DNA of 64,000 nucleotides from Nematostella vectensis (GCF_932526225.1 NC_064035.1:21439969-21503968); one strand, 5' to 3'; numbered from the stretch's first letter, positions 30,301 to 39,916 are shown. Numbers and translations: made by a program. Notes: generated by a model from the sequence alone, not told the origin.

Positions 30301-32886
30301 GAGCTACATCCCCGTCAAAACCTTTTGGGACACTCTCTTTGAAGGCCCATTCAGTCTATTTTCGTACTTTTATGTGTGGTCTCTTAAGGTAATGAAATGA
30401 TTCTTTCGTAGCTAATGCCAATCTTGTTTTTCTATTTTAGTGGTTTTCTGTTTTCGCCTCTTCATTGATTGTGTTAAGTTTTGTTGCTTGTAATCTTATA
30501 CGATTTGGTGACGTTGGTGTTTTGGAAGCCTTTTCTAACGCTCTGTTTACAATTCGCCGAAAATTCGTTACGTTTGTGTTTAAGAAGGCGTTTCTAACGC
30601 TCTGTCTCCAACTCGCAGAAAATTCGATGACCTATCTGTCTTGACATGTACGTATCACAAACAAGTATCTTCTTTGACCAAGGTGATATCTTTCTTTAAG
30701 TCTTAGAATTGGAAACTGGTGTCTTTTTATGTGCTTAATAACCTTTGCTAGACCTTCCTAAAATTGTTGAACTCGTCTGTACTTGGTGGGTAGTTTTTTG
30801 TTTCGAATCCGCTTGCATCTAAATTACGAAAATGAAACGCTTTCCATCTCTTTCTTCGTATAAATAGTTTCGCTTTCTGTCGTGGATTTTTGGTAGCTTT
30901 TCTTTTGATGCTAATAGGATGTACTCGAAAGTAAATTCGGTATCATACATTGTGCAGCGAACCCTTAAATCAGGGATTTAACGAGCTAGTACGCCAATAA
31001 AGCGCCGTTGTTAGCTTTAACGAGCCTGTTGATGTCACTGATGACGGTGCCTCCTCAGGGTAAGGTCGTCTTCACGTTTGCTAACCATCCCATTTTCCTC
31101 TTCTGTATATGGTCCGTTCTGTTGACGTTCTATAAAACGTAATCTCACATAATGTTTTATGTAGCATTCGGACCAAAGGTATGCTTCAAGCGTAAATATG
31201 CATTATTCAAATATTTTTCAAGGTTGAACCGTTTTAAAAAAAATCTATCGCTATGACGTTTTAGAACGATTGAAGGAAACTATAGACAGCTAAAAAAAAT
31301 ACAGTGCATGATACGCTGATGGAAAGAGACGACAACAGAATATGTTTAAACTAAAGTACCTCCGCCTTTGCCAAACTGTGTTACAATTTTATCAATATGC
31401 GATAACTTGATTTTGGATTTAGCGTCGTATTTTGGGCTATATTATCATATTTGATCACCTCCTTATACAAGCCCAAAAAGGCATTTGCTCTTTTGAATGT
31501 GACATTTTCTTTACTTTTGGTCATTTTCTTCTTTATCTGGCCATCCTACAGGACAAATGATGGTTGTTCCGGTGTAATATGTTGTCTCGTCTTTGTCATA
31601 ATCTGTAATCAAAATATTCTGTACGATTTACGGTTCAATCTCCTCCTTTTCACACTCATTATTTTGAAACTCCATGTGGCTCTTATATATTCTTTCTTTT
31701 GCCGAGTAAAGGAAAAGCGGAAATGATGCAGCAGCGGCCTTAGTCTTTTGTTTGGCCCATTAAAGAATTCAATGGAGCCAAAACTGAAAGCTTTCCTTTT
31801 GGCATAAGTAATGTTTTATGTGTTATTGTTCCTCGGTCTCGTTTTTTTTTTTTTTGTTTTTTCCATTTTTCCCCTGTTTTGTTGTTCCCTGTTTTGTTTT
31901 TGTTTTCTTTTGTCCGGCTTGGCCGTCCCTTTAATTTTTTTATCATATTATAACTATACGTTATTTTGCCTGACAGTCATATAATATAGTTTAGTAATAT
32001 ATTGCGTTGAGTAATATTATATATTTATTTATATGTTAGAAGGGAGACCTATTTCATAAGCCTATGGCTTCTCTAGATAGGTTGCCTACCTAATTTATAA
32101 ATAAATTGTTACTCTGTAAAAGAGAAATACTGACAAAAATAGCTTTTAACATGTGTCTCAAAACATTGTGAAGATCACAATGAAAATAAATCAATCACTT
32201 CGAAAAGAAAAAATGTAAAAAGACATTTTTATGTACTCTCGGCATCTTGAATGTGTACACCATTTGTTCTATATCCTGTATATACCTTCGATGCAACCAA
32301 GAAAATAACTAGAAAACTAGATTTTCATTCACGAGTTGGCTCATAGAGCCTTGATCATGCTTTGATTTTAAGGGCTGAGCTACATTACTGTCAAAACCTT
32401 TAGGGACACTCTGATGGGGCACTTTGGTGCACACGAGAAAATAACTAGAAAAATAGACTTGCATTCACGAGTTGGCTCACAGAGCGTTTGATTATGCCTT
32501 GATTTTAAGAGCTGAGCTACATCCCCGTCAAAACCTTTTGGGACACTCTCTTTGCAGGCCCATTCAGTCTATTTTCGGACTTTTATGTGTGGTCTCTTAA
32601 GGTAATGAAATGATTCTTTCGTAGCTAATGCCAATCTTGTTTTTCTATTTTAGTGGTTTTCTGTTTTCGCCTCTTCATTGATTGTGTTAAGTTTTGTTGC
32701 TTGTAATCTTATACGATTTGGTGACGTTGGTGTTTTGGAAGCCTTTTCTAACGCTCTGTTTACAATTCGCCGAAAATTCGTTACGTTTGTGTTTAAGAAG
32801 GCGTTTCTAACGCTCTGTCTCCAACTCGCAGAACATTCGATGACCTATCTGTCTTGACATGTACGTATCACAAACAAGTATCTTCT

Positions 32887-32973
32887 TAGACCAAGGCGAT
32901 ATTTCTCAATATGCGGTAATTTGACTTTGAATTTGGCTTCGTACTTTGGGCCATATTATTATATTTGATCACG
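32887..32973. repeat. Diverged macrosatellite fragment at the array edge
   Basis: After CCAAGGCGATAT the sequence jumps about 700 bp forward within the unit and matches the region around CAATATGCGATAACTTGA with many substitutions. It runs to TTTGATCAC at 32964-32972, where unit homology stops and GC-rich element sequence begins. Confidence 0.7.
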
Positions 32974-32998
32974 GGGGGACTGGGGACTTTCATAGACA

Positions 32999-33210
32999 CC
33001 GAAACGCGTTTCGCGTAGATAAACAATTAGCAATAATTGGCAATTACTAATCTACGTCGGGAGCACTTTGCGTAGATAAACAATTAGCAATAATTAGCAA
33101 TTATTTATCTACGCAAAACACACTCCGCGTAGATAAATAATTGGCAATTATAAATCTACGTCGGGCGGGGCTCTGGTAGATAAATAGTCAGCAATTGCTA
33201 ACCTGCGTCG
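32999..33210. repeat. Four tandem dyad-symmetric units at the left edge of the element
   Basis: Four degenerate units of about 50-60 bp each begin with (C)GTAGATAAA and end with a near-complement such as ATCTACGTCGG. A perfect 17-bp inverted repeat (CAATTATTTATCTACGC at 33098-33114, its complement at 33127-33143) surrounds a 12-bp loop. The block starts with the 14-bp palindrome CGAAACGCGTTTCG (33001-33014). Units decay to the right. The block could be a terminal repeat, an origin or an integrase-binding region; the sequence does not decide. Confidence 0.75.
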
Positions 33211-33445
33211 GGTGGGGTTCGGGTAGGAAGGTCGGGCAAGGGCGCGCCAAGGGGGGAGCCTAAGACGATGACAGGGTGGCTGGCCCTACCAGCGCTTCGC
33301 GCGGTAGCATGTGAGAACCAAGGCACAAGCACAATAAACGCAAAACGCCTTTATTTACAAACACAGTGATGCCTGGCAACGCCGTTTCGCCCAATATCAG
33401 GGCTTATCAGCACACCTAGCACACAGAAAGTACAGATGTGGACGG

Positions 33446-33940
33446 CACTAGAGGCTCAAGGGATCGCAAAATCGTCCCAAGCTTGGCACGAAATCGCTAA
33501 GCCCGCAGTGACTCAAGGGATCGCAAAATCGTTCCAAGCTTGGCACGAAATCGCTAAGCCCGCAATGGCTCAAGGGATCGCAGAATCGTTCCAAGCTTGG
33601 CACGAAATCGCTAAGCCCGCAATGGCTCAAGGGATCGCAGAATCGTGCCAAGCGTGGCACGAAATCGCTAAGCCCGCAGTGACTCAAGGGATCGCAGAAT
33701 CGTTCCAAGCGTGGCACGAAACTGCTAAGCCCGCAATGGCGCAAGGGATCGCAGAACCGTGCCAAGCGTGGCACTAAGTTGCTAAGCCCGCAATGACTCA
33801 AGGGATCGCAGAATCGTTCCAAGCGTGGCACGAAACCGCTAAGCCCGCAATGGCTCAAGGGATCGCAGAACCGTGCCAAGCGTGGCACGAAGTCGCTAAG
33901 CCCGCAATGACTCAAGGGATCGCAAAAATGTTCCACGGTT
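33446..33940. repeat. 57-bp tandem repeat, nine copies
   Basis: CTCAAG(G) recurs at 33455, 33512, 33569, 33626, 33683, 33740 (as GCAAG), 33797, 33854 and 33911, an exact 57-bp period that encodes 19 residues. The plus frame (33436-33777) is cut by a stop at 33775-33777. The minus frame (33448-34044, 198 codons) is open throughout. Because the period is a multiple of three, open frames are expected on both strands without selection, so coding is unproven. Confidence 0.9.
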
Positions 33941-34044
33941 GGGACAAAACCAATGAGCACAAAAAACACGAGCAAAGTGTGAGGCAATGTAAGGTGGGTG
34001 GGCATCGAACCCACCAGACAAACACGAGTGAATGTCTCCGCCAC
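33448..34044 (-). CDS. Doubtful ORF over the 57-bp repeat
   Basis: This 198-codon minus-strand frame has a non-repetitive N-terminal part of about 45 residues with a hydrophobic segment (L-L-V-F-F-V-L-I), then about eight 19-residue repeats containing F-C-D-P-L-S-H-C-G-L-S. It is open across the whole repeat, while the antisense frame is interrupted. Its start overlaps a tRNA-like sequence, and no family is recognised. I think it more likely a by-product of the repeat period than a gene, but it cannot be excluded. Confidence 0.2.
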   Translation of the reverse strand: MAETFTRVCLVGSMPTHLTLPHTLLVFFVLIGFVPTVEHFCDPLSHCGLSDFVPRLARFCDPLSHCGLSGFVPRLERFCDPLSHCGLSNLVPRLARFCDPLRHCGLSSFVPRLERFCDPLSHCGLSDFVPRLARFCDPLSHCGLSDFVPSLERFCDPLSHCGLSDFVPSLERFCDPLSHCGLSDFVPSLGRFCDPLSL

Positions 34045-34052
34045 GACACCTT
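33991..34052 (-). other. tRNA-like relic (degenerate)
   Basis: On the minus strand, a perfect T-arm (GTGGG, loop TTCGATG, CCCAC) is followed by CCACCTT, which pairs at 6 of 7 positions with AAGGTGT about 55 nt upstream. The segment between is about 10 nt too short for a normal D arm plus anticodon arm, so it is not a functional tRNA. It could be the head of a tRNA-derived SINE. Confidence 0.3.
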
Positions 34053-34053
34053 T

Positions 34054-35046
34054 AGAATATAGGGGCCTCCAAAGCTACCTAAGCCGAGACCCATGTAGCG
34101 TCAGACCGTGGGGCCTATATAGCTACTGAAAACCTTCAAAGCTAGAAGCCGAGGTTAAGGTAGTCATCAAGGCACGAAGCCGAGACTACGATTGCCAGCA
34201 AGCTGATTCCTCTGTGTCTGTGTGCAGGATAATGACTATGCACTCCAAGTGTTTCATCAGAAGCTTTTCAGATACCGCGCACCGAAGTATGTCCCTGTGA
34301 CTAGAGAGGCCATATGCGAGGCGTCTTAGCAATCCCGTGAGCTCGCATAAAAGCTTCAAATGAAGGGCTTTCTCGGACGTCTTATGGGGTTTTACGGAAG
34401 CGTCTTTGCGAAACCTAGCCACATACCTCCTTAAGACTCCTACCTAATATTGATGGCTGGGAGCCTACTTATCTCTACCTCGGCTGAAGCTACCACGTTT
34501 CGCGGCCTCTCCGATGATTCTTTCGAGTAGAGACTGCCAATCCATGACGTGAAGGCGCTGGGACAAGTAATTCTTCGTCGTACTCACTGTTGCTTTGGCG
34601 AACAATGTCGTCTATAGCGTTCTCAAACTCGTCCATGGTGAAACGATAGGCACTGCTCGACTTTGAACGGCGAAACCGCTTGTTGCAGCAGTGAGTTCGC
34701 TGACGTAATGGCCCGTTTTAGGTAGAAAAACACCGGTCTGTCAATCACATGCTTTGTGCAAACATTCCGCAGACAATACGGCGCCGAAGTCATTTCGTGA
34801 CCTTGCGTAATCGCAATCTAAACGTTTCAAGAACGTTCTGTATGTAGAGTCGTAGAATAAAACCACTCAAACATGATCGTGTTGTCGCATTTCGTAGCAT
34901 ACACTATATACGACCTCCTAACCCCCTCTTGGGTAAAAGAGCTTTGCGATATTCTTCGAGAGTCCCGAAGGGATAGTGAGAGAGCAAAAACAGCGTGCTC
35001 ATTTTAATATTTTAAAAAACATAAACAAGACGTTAATCACCTTGTG
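34054..35046. other. No recognisable gene
   Basis: This is a transition stretch between the 57-bp repeat and the first structural-type ORFs. Only short frames are present. The longest (34186-34422, minus, 78 codons) shows no family features. A minus-strand frame starting with ATG at about 34637 and running to about 34496 is also short and unrecognised. It may contain decayed element genes. Confidence 0.5.
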
Positions 35047-35307
35047 CTAAGGCAGAATCTTGTTTTCAGCGCGGTTGATCGTTTCCACGATGGACTCGGC
35101 CGTGTGGTGCCCGGCTGGCAGAGTAGCGATGGGCGGGAGGGCGGCTATAGTCGTTATCTGATGCTCCCGCTCGAGATTATACCAGCTGTTAAACAGCGAG
35201 AACTGCCGGAGCGCCACGAAGCGTGGGCGCCTTATCGGCCGCTCGAAGAAGAGCATCTGTTCGCCTTTGGTGAGCACAATATGTAGGACCACCAATGTGT
35301 TGAACAC
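35047..35307 (-). CDS. N-terminal fragment of a putative minor virion protein
   Basis: An 86-codon minus-strand frame. It contains an aromatic-rich segment S-L-F-N-S-W-Y-N-L-E (about residues 37-46), then a segment reading L-P-A-G-H-H-T-A-E-S-I (about 63-73). This pairing resembles the N-terminus of a small beta-rich virion protein carried by cnidarian Polinton-type elements, where it is longer. That is recollection, not a search. The frame stops soon after, so the protein looks truncated. It lies divergently beside the plus-strand ORF at 35338, with about 30 bp between. The competing plus-strand ORF at 35044-35286 is probably its shadow. Confidence 0.45.
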   Translation of the reverse strand: MFNTLVVLHIVLTKGEQMLFFERPIRRPRFVALRQFSLFNSWYNLEREHQITTIAALPPIATLPAGHHTAESIVETINRAENKILP

Positions 35308-35337
35308 AGCTCGCCTTCGTGTTTAACAGGACTGAGC

Positions 35338-36363
35338 ATGGATTGGGAAGGCTGGCGGATGCCTGGCGACAGCCCGTTTACGCAAAAAGATAACCCCTAC
35401 AAGAAAGCCGCTTTTAAGCGTCTATGCATAGAGTTCGGTCTGCCGCGTAAGCCGGACTTCCGATGGAAAGGCGGGCGGAACCACAGGCTAGGCGATGTGT
35501 TTGTGTTTTACCCGAGGGAGGGGTATAGCAACGTGCACGTGATCCGTGGCTACGACACGGCGGCGGACGAGTACCCGAGCCACTTCAATCTGTTTAGCGA
35601 CGAAGGTGGGACGTACAATAGTGGGAAGCAGGTGGGTTTCATACGCAACGACGACCACGGGGGCGTACAATACAGCTGGTTTGCGCCTCCCAAAGGTGAG
35701 AGGCTGACAAAAGCAGGGCTAGGAAGACTCGATCGCTCGGTCGAGGCGTTCGTCTACGCAGTGCTTGGCGCGCAGGTAAACGTCCGTTCCTCTATCGCGG
35801 GGGCCATAGGGCCGGCCATGGAGGCGCAGGCGGAGTTCACGAAGCTGCTTGAAGACGCGATCATAGAAAACGACATCGCTCAAAGCGTGCAAAGGTACCA
35901 GTTAGCCGTGCAGGAGGCCAAGGTGAGACTGAGTCTTGCGGTCGCACCAATAGTGTGGCTGATGCCGAGCGATCTGGTGATAAACACGCAAAGCGTCGTG
36001 GGCTACAACAATAAACTACAGAAAGCCACAGACCCCATGACGCTCGGCGCAAACGCGATCAACACCGAGACAAAGCCAGTCGGTGCTCATAACATGGCCG
36101 GTGGGCATCCTAGGGTGCGACACGTGACTGATCCGAGGATCGACCGCGTACCGTTCCGGCGGCGAAGCAAGGCTTTAGCACCTGCGAAAGCGCACGCAGA
36201 GGGCGCGGCGCCTGCCCTCTCTTCACGTATGCATGCTGCGCATAGCATGACCGCCGCCGGGACGGCAAGCGCACCCGGACCGGGCGAAAAGAGTGACCAC
36301 ACCGCCCTCAAGGCGGGGTTGTCGGCACTCGCGGTGGCCGCGGCGTATTACTTGTTCCGATGA
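35338..36363 (+). CDS. Putative structural protein with C-terminal membrane anchor
   Basis: An intact 341-codon ORF starting at ATG 35338. The N-terminal half (about residues 1-170) is globular, rich in aromatic, Arg and Gly residues, with several tryptophans. Residues about 170-210 look helical and charged. Then comes a low-complexity Ala/His/Arg-rich tail and a terminal hydrophobic helix (A-L-A-V-A-A-A-Y-Y-L-F) ending at the last residue, as in tail-anchored proteins. I do not recognise a named domain. Its place beside other virion-type genes suggests a minor capsid or core protein. The Ala-rich tail contains the A-G-T-A mini-repeat (36251-36272). It overlaps the convergent ORF at 36348-37289 by 16 bp. 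A tail-anchored membrane protein of unknown role is the alternative. Confidence 0.7.
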   Translation: MDWEGWRMPGDSPFTQKDNPYKKAAFKRLCIEFGLPRKPDFRWKGGRNHRLGDVFVFYPREGYSNVHVIRGYDTAADEYPSHFNLFSDEGGTYNSGKQVGFIRNDDHGGVQYSWFAPPKGERLTKAGLGRLDRSVEAFVYAVLGAQVNVRSSIAGAIGPAMEAQAEFTKLLEDAIIENDIAQSVQRYQLAVQEAKVRLSLAVAPIVWLMPSDLVINTQSVVGYNNKLQKATDPMTLGANAINTETKPVGAHNMAGGHPRVRHVTDPRIDRVPFRRRSKALAPAKAHAEGAAPALSSRMHAAHSMTAAGTASAPGPGEKSDHTALKAGLSALAVAAAYYLFR

Positions 36364-37289
36364 TTGCTTTGCATTCGACGAACCAAGAACGCGGCTACGG
36401 CTAGAATGAGCAGCCACGCATTCTCGCCAAGGAATTTCACCGCTTCTCCTGCAGCCTTAAACACGAAGTTCGCGATGATGCCTACTAGCCCAGGGAGAAG
36501 CTCGCCTAGCTTTTTCCCGATAGCCTTAAGCCCGTTACCAACCCCTCTGGCCACGGAGGAGAGCGACCTGCCGAGCGACGTCACAATGGCCGCGATCGTC
36601 GTCGCTACGGCCAACCCGATAGCGGTGACGGTTAAGCCGTACTTTTTGAAGATGGCTTTGATGCGCTCTCTGAGCGGCTTTCGGTTCTCGAGCTCTCGGT
36701 TTTCGCGTTCTAGTTCGTCAATCTCGGATAGCCTCTCCTCGTTGCGCTCACGGGCCTCTTGGCGGCGACTCTCTGACGTGTTAGGGTCGTCGATGGTCTC
36801 CCTGTCTGTGGCTACCACCCCTTGCAGCTCTTGGACTCGTTCTGTGTTCTCCTGGATGACCGCGTCTATCTCTGCCACGGACCCCATCGCCAACTTGAAG
36901 CCTTTCAGCTTTGCAACGTCCTGTCGAACGCCCCCGTTCTCATTGAACAGCTGTCTTGGCTTAGCCCAACTTCCTTTGACGAGGTTGCGAAGCTGTATTA
37001 GCGTCTTTCCCCTCCGGTCTGACTGGAACCGTATCAGATTCTCGTTAAGGTCTGGGTATTCCTCCCTGAGGGACTGGAGACCGAGTCTTGTCGCTGCACC
37101 CTCTGTGGTGAACGAGGTTTCAGCGGTCGTTTGCGTCCGGGCCCCCCACGATGACGTGCTCGTCATTGGGATCGACTCCCCATCGTCTGGGTCAAACGGG
37201 ATAAGGGGCGTCGTCTCGTCGTCCCCCGCTCCGCGATCGGCGGACGCACCCGGCAAGAAATCGTCAATGTCAACGTCAACATCACCCAT
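36348..37289 (-). CDS. Coiled-coil membrane protein, virion-associated type
   Basis: An intact 313-codon ORF read from ATG at 37289. It has an acidic, flexible N-terminus (D-V-D-V-D-I-D-D), a long charged helical stretch around residues 130-210 with E/R-rich heptad-like spacing (probable coiled coil), a hydrophobic segment (A-I-G-L-A-V-A-T-T-I-A-A-I-V), an amphipathic Gly-rich region (G-K-K-L-G-E-L-L-P-G-L-V-G-I-I-A), and a final membrane helix (A-W-L-L-I-L-A-V-A-A-F-L-V) followed by basic residues. Polintons and adenovirus-like elements often carry such membrane-active minor virion proteins. The role is inferred from topology and neighbours. It is transcribed divergently from the capsid-type gene across a 78-bp gap that contains two perfect palindromes. 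Confidence 0.7.
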   Translation of the reverse strand: MGDVDVDIDDFLPGASADRGAGDDETTPLIPFDPDDGESIPMTSTSSWGARTQTTAETSFTTEGAATRLGLQSLREEYPDLNENLIRFQSDRRGKTLIQLRNLVKGSWAKPRQLFNENGGVRQDVAKLKGFKLAMGSVAEIDAVIQENTERVQELQGVVATDRETIDDPNTSESRRQEARERNEERLSEIDELERENRELENRKPLRERIKAIFKKYGLTVTAIGLAVATTIAAIVTSLGRSLSSVARGVGNGLKAIGKKLGELLPGLVGIIANFVFKAAGEAVKFLGENAWLLILAVAAFLVRRMQSNHRNK

Positions 37290-37367
37290 GATGCGTAAAT
37301 CATGCTACGCTATATTAGACATGTCTAACAGTCCGCACCATAGTCACGTGACTTCGTACTACTAGGA
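37290..37367. promoter_or_regulatory. Divergent intergenic region with two palindromes
   Basis: The 78-bp gap between two divergently read virion-type genes holds the perfect palindromes TTAGACATGTCTAA (37315-37328) and AGTCACGTGACT (37342-37353). The second contains CACGTG, which recurs in other gaps of the element. A shared bidirectional promoter is the simplest reading. Confidence 0.45.
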
Positions 37368-38577
37368 ATGTCAGTCAGCGATAAACGTGACCCCCAACGA
37401 ACACCGAGAACTCCTCTGGGGTTGAAAGCCGAGGGAACTGTTCACCGGGTCACTCTCAACCCGTCGACGGCTTTCCCCGGCGAGACGCTATATGTAGCGG
37501 TCCCAAAGCTATCGGAAGGCGTCACGCTCGTGCCTGGCTCCTTGAGGGTCGGTTTCGATCTCTCCATCTCAGGCCAAACAAATAATACCGTCGTGAACAA
37601 CGTCGGCCGAAATCTCGTGAGCCGCCTGAAAATCACGTTTGCAGGAGAAACTCTCCAGAACACCAACCTACGGTGTCTTCAAGACGTATGAGGAGCTTTA
37701 CCTGTCCAAGGTCGAGAGAGAGGACCGTCTGGAGCAGGGCATACAGTCAGAAAACATGCGCAAGCTTCGCTTCAATGCTGGCGATAAAGCGACTAGCCAA
37801 GGAGAACGCTCTAAACGCTGCCCACGGGGCGAAGTACACCATCCCGCTAGACCATTCTCTGCTGACGGACCACGGCGTACTGTACCCAAAGGCGCTCTCC
37901 GAGGCGATGCTCTTCGAGATCACGCTCGCAACGGTTGACCAGGAAGCGATGCTACCAAATTATCCTATGGCATCAAAAATCTAGAGCTGGAATACGAAAG
38001 CCTGAGGGACGACAACCTCGCCCGGTCTGCAGCCGCCGCCTACCAAAACGGCACAACGTTCTTCTACGAGCAAGTGAACCTTCACAAGACCTTCGTGATT
38101 AGCAAAGGGACGGACAGCATTATCACCGAGAGTGTCAACCTGCCGCGAAGGTCTATGAGTGGTCTGTTGCTCCTCTTTGTGGAGCCATACACAGCAGGGG
38201 CTCGCGACTCTGAGAAGTTCGTGTACCCCGACATCAAGAGCGTTCGCGTTACAATCGACGGCATGCCAAACAAGGTCTTCAGCCAGGGACTGCGCCCCAC
38301 GGACTTCTGGAGTGAGGCGAAAAGGCGGTTCGTCCGCCCCTCCCCGGGGGGGCACAGCGGAGCGCCTGCCTCCGCGGCAGTCAGCCCCGAGTCGTTCTAT
38401 GACGGTAACATGTTTGCTCTGTGGATCGACCTTCGAACGACGGACGACAGTGCTATCCATGGGGGCGGTCTCCGATTGATTAATACCCGCGACGGTGTGC
38501 ATCTCGAGATAAAACGCACGGCAAGCGGCCAGGGTACCGCAAACTGTCACGTGTTTGTGGTGGCCGCTGCAAAATAA
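37368..38577 (+). pseudogene. Major-capsid-type protein, three frameshifts
   Basis: The reading frame starts at ATG 37368 and is open to 37691. Homologous-looking text then continues in a second frame (about 37665-37790), a third (about 37800-37950), and finally a long frame ending at the stop 38575-38577. The largest clean segment (167 codons from the internal ATG 38074) contains a conserved-looking block V-N-L-H-K-T-F-V-I and N-L-P-R-R-S-M-S-G-L-L-L. Together with the beta-rich N-terminal part this resembles the double-jelly-roll capsid proteins of animal Polintons. It lies directly upstream of the packaging ATPase, the usual neighbour. Three lesions fall within about 300 bp while the flanks are clean. 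They may be true decay or local sequence error. Confidence 0.6.
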
Positions 38578-38655
38578 ACTTTTTGAACGGACAGCTAGAG
38601 TCCATACAATACTGAGCACAGACACGAAGTGCGCGAAGCGCTGCGGCAGCGCGGT

Positions 38656-39258
38656 ATGGACCCGAAAAACATCCCATTTAACGCTCTCATCGTGGGCCCG
38701 ACGTCATGCGGGAAGACCCGATTCATAGTGGACCGGCTGTGCGGCCCTTTCCGGGGCAGGTTTGACTACATCGTACTCGTGTGCCCTACCTTTGTCTACA
38801 ACAAAACATACGACGGCTTTGGCGAGGGCGACAATCGTCTGTTTGTCGTTACACCTGAGGCGGGTCAGATCGATATACTGCTGAGGCTTGTCTCCGCTGT
38901 CTTCAAAGGCACTAATACGGTAATCATACTCGACGACTGTGCGGCCTCGAAAGACGTAAAGAGGCGCCTTGACCAGCTCGTCAACTTGGCGTTCAGTGCG
39001 CGCCACGTGGGTATTAGCGTGTGGGTGATCACGCAGCAGCTCACCAGCATCACGAAGCCGTTCCGTGAGGACATCGCGGCCTTGGTGGTCTTCTATACGC
39101 CGAGCAAGGCGGACATGAAAGCTATCCTGCATGACTACGGCTCGGAGCTCTCAGAAGAGAAGATGAAAGAGTATATGAAGGCCCTCAAGATGAAAAAGTT
39201 CTCGAAGTTAGAGTTTTCCTTGCGTCACCCTTATACCATCGCCCTAGTTGAAGGGTAA
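38656..39258 (+). CDS. FtsK/HerA-type genome-packaging ATPase (A32-like)
   Basis: This is an intact ATPase that would pump the element genome into capsids. From ATG 38656 it is 200 residues. The Walker A motif G-P-T-S-C-G-K-T is at residues 14-21, Walker B V-I-I-L-D-D at 89-94, and a sensor-like V-I-T-Q-Q at 124-128, in the order and spacing of the A32-type packaging ATPases of Polintons and large DNA viruses. The same frame is open a little further upstream (GTG at 38629 and beyond) without an ATG, so ATG 38656 is the first standard start. The start leaves little N-terminal extension before the P loop. The capsid-type gene ends 78 bp upstream. Unlike its neighbours it has no lesions. Confidence 0.82.
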   Translation: MDPKNIPFNALIVGPTSCGKTRFIVDRLCGPFRGRFDYIVLVCPTFVYNKTYDGFGEGDNRLFVVTPEAGQIDILLRLVSAVFKGTNTVIILDDCAASKDVKRRLDQLVNLAFSARHVGISVWVITQQLTSITKPFREDIAALVVFYTPSKADMKAILHDYGSELSEEKMKEYMKALKMKKFSKLEFSLRHPYTIALVEG

Positions 39259-39278
39259 GAGCAGTAAATCACCGCCCA

Positions 39279-39345
39279 CGTATACGTATACGTATACGCA
39301 TTGATCACACCGCCCTCAAGGCACGTGAAACGTACACACGTGTTG
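39279..39345. promoter_or_regulatory. Intergenic region with TACG repeats and CACGTG sites
   Basis: CGTATACGTATACGTATACG (39280-39299) is followed by CACACCGCCCTCAAGGC (39306-39322), which is also present at 36298-36314. Then come CACGTGAAACGTACACAC and a second CACGTG. A very similar stretch precedes the gene at 40590. The promoter role is inferred from position and recurrence. Confidence 0.4.
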
Positions 39346-39368
39346 CACCTTAGCCACGGCAGGGGTGC

Positions 39369-39916
39369 ATGATGAGCGACTTTGAGCGTCTTCTTGAGGG
39401 GGGCGCCGTCGAGTCGTTTGGCTGCTCGACGCAGCCTGCCGGAACGGCAACCGGAGGTGAGCAAACTGAGATAGCAGACGCGAGGGAAAAACTCGCGATT
39501 CTCGTAGCCTCGGGGAAGTCGAGAGACATGGTAGGCAAGGCCCTGACTCACGAAGACGTCAAACGCATGAGCGCCGAGGAGGTGAGGAAGTACGAGAAGC
39601 GATACGAGACCGCTCTAGCCAGTCGGCTAGACGCGGCATGGCGCTGCCGATAGACAGTGTGTTCGATCTCCACAATGACCTAGTGTCCGACTACATCATC
39701 AACAACGAGCTCCACACATTGTGCGGAAGCCTGTCTCTACGCTGCGGTCGTTTGATGGCTTTAGCCGTCGGATCGTTACACGTAGCACGTCATGTGAACA
39801 CCGCCGGAACGGCAAGCGCTGACACGCGGTGTCAACACGAGGTAGCAGTCGCGGACTCACCATTGGTTTGCCCGCAAACGCACACTGGCGAGCCTGCCAT
39901 AACGACTTTAAAGTAG
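39369..39916 (+). pseudogene. Small element protein of unknown function, frameshifted
   Basis: The first frame (ATG 39369 or 39372, stop 39651-39653) encodes an acidic/basic helical protein. It has an M-S-D-F-E-R-L-L start and a conserved-looking block G-K-A-L-T-H-E-D-V-K-R-M followed by E-V-R-K-Y-E-K-R-Y-E. A second frame, open from 39638 to 39916, continues with helical text (L-V-S-D-Y-I-I-N-N-E-L and L-R-C-G-R-L-M-A-L-A), which looks like the C-terminal half of the same protein. One frameshift near 39640 would explain both. Each half contains one copy of the A-G-T-A mini-repeat. I do not recognise a named domain. Homologous-looking small proteins follow the ATPase in related cnidarian elements (recollection only). 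Confidence 0.5.

Noticed and set aside
36364-37365. 333-codon plus-strand ORF opposite the membrane/coiled-coil gene
   Set aside because: Ser/Arg-rich low-information translation of the complementary strand. The minus-strand frame has membrane helices and a plausible start.
38704-39132. Minus-strand 142-codon ORF within the ATPase gene
   Set aside because: It is antisense to clear Walker A and Walker B motifs, so it is a shadow.
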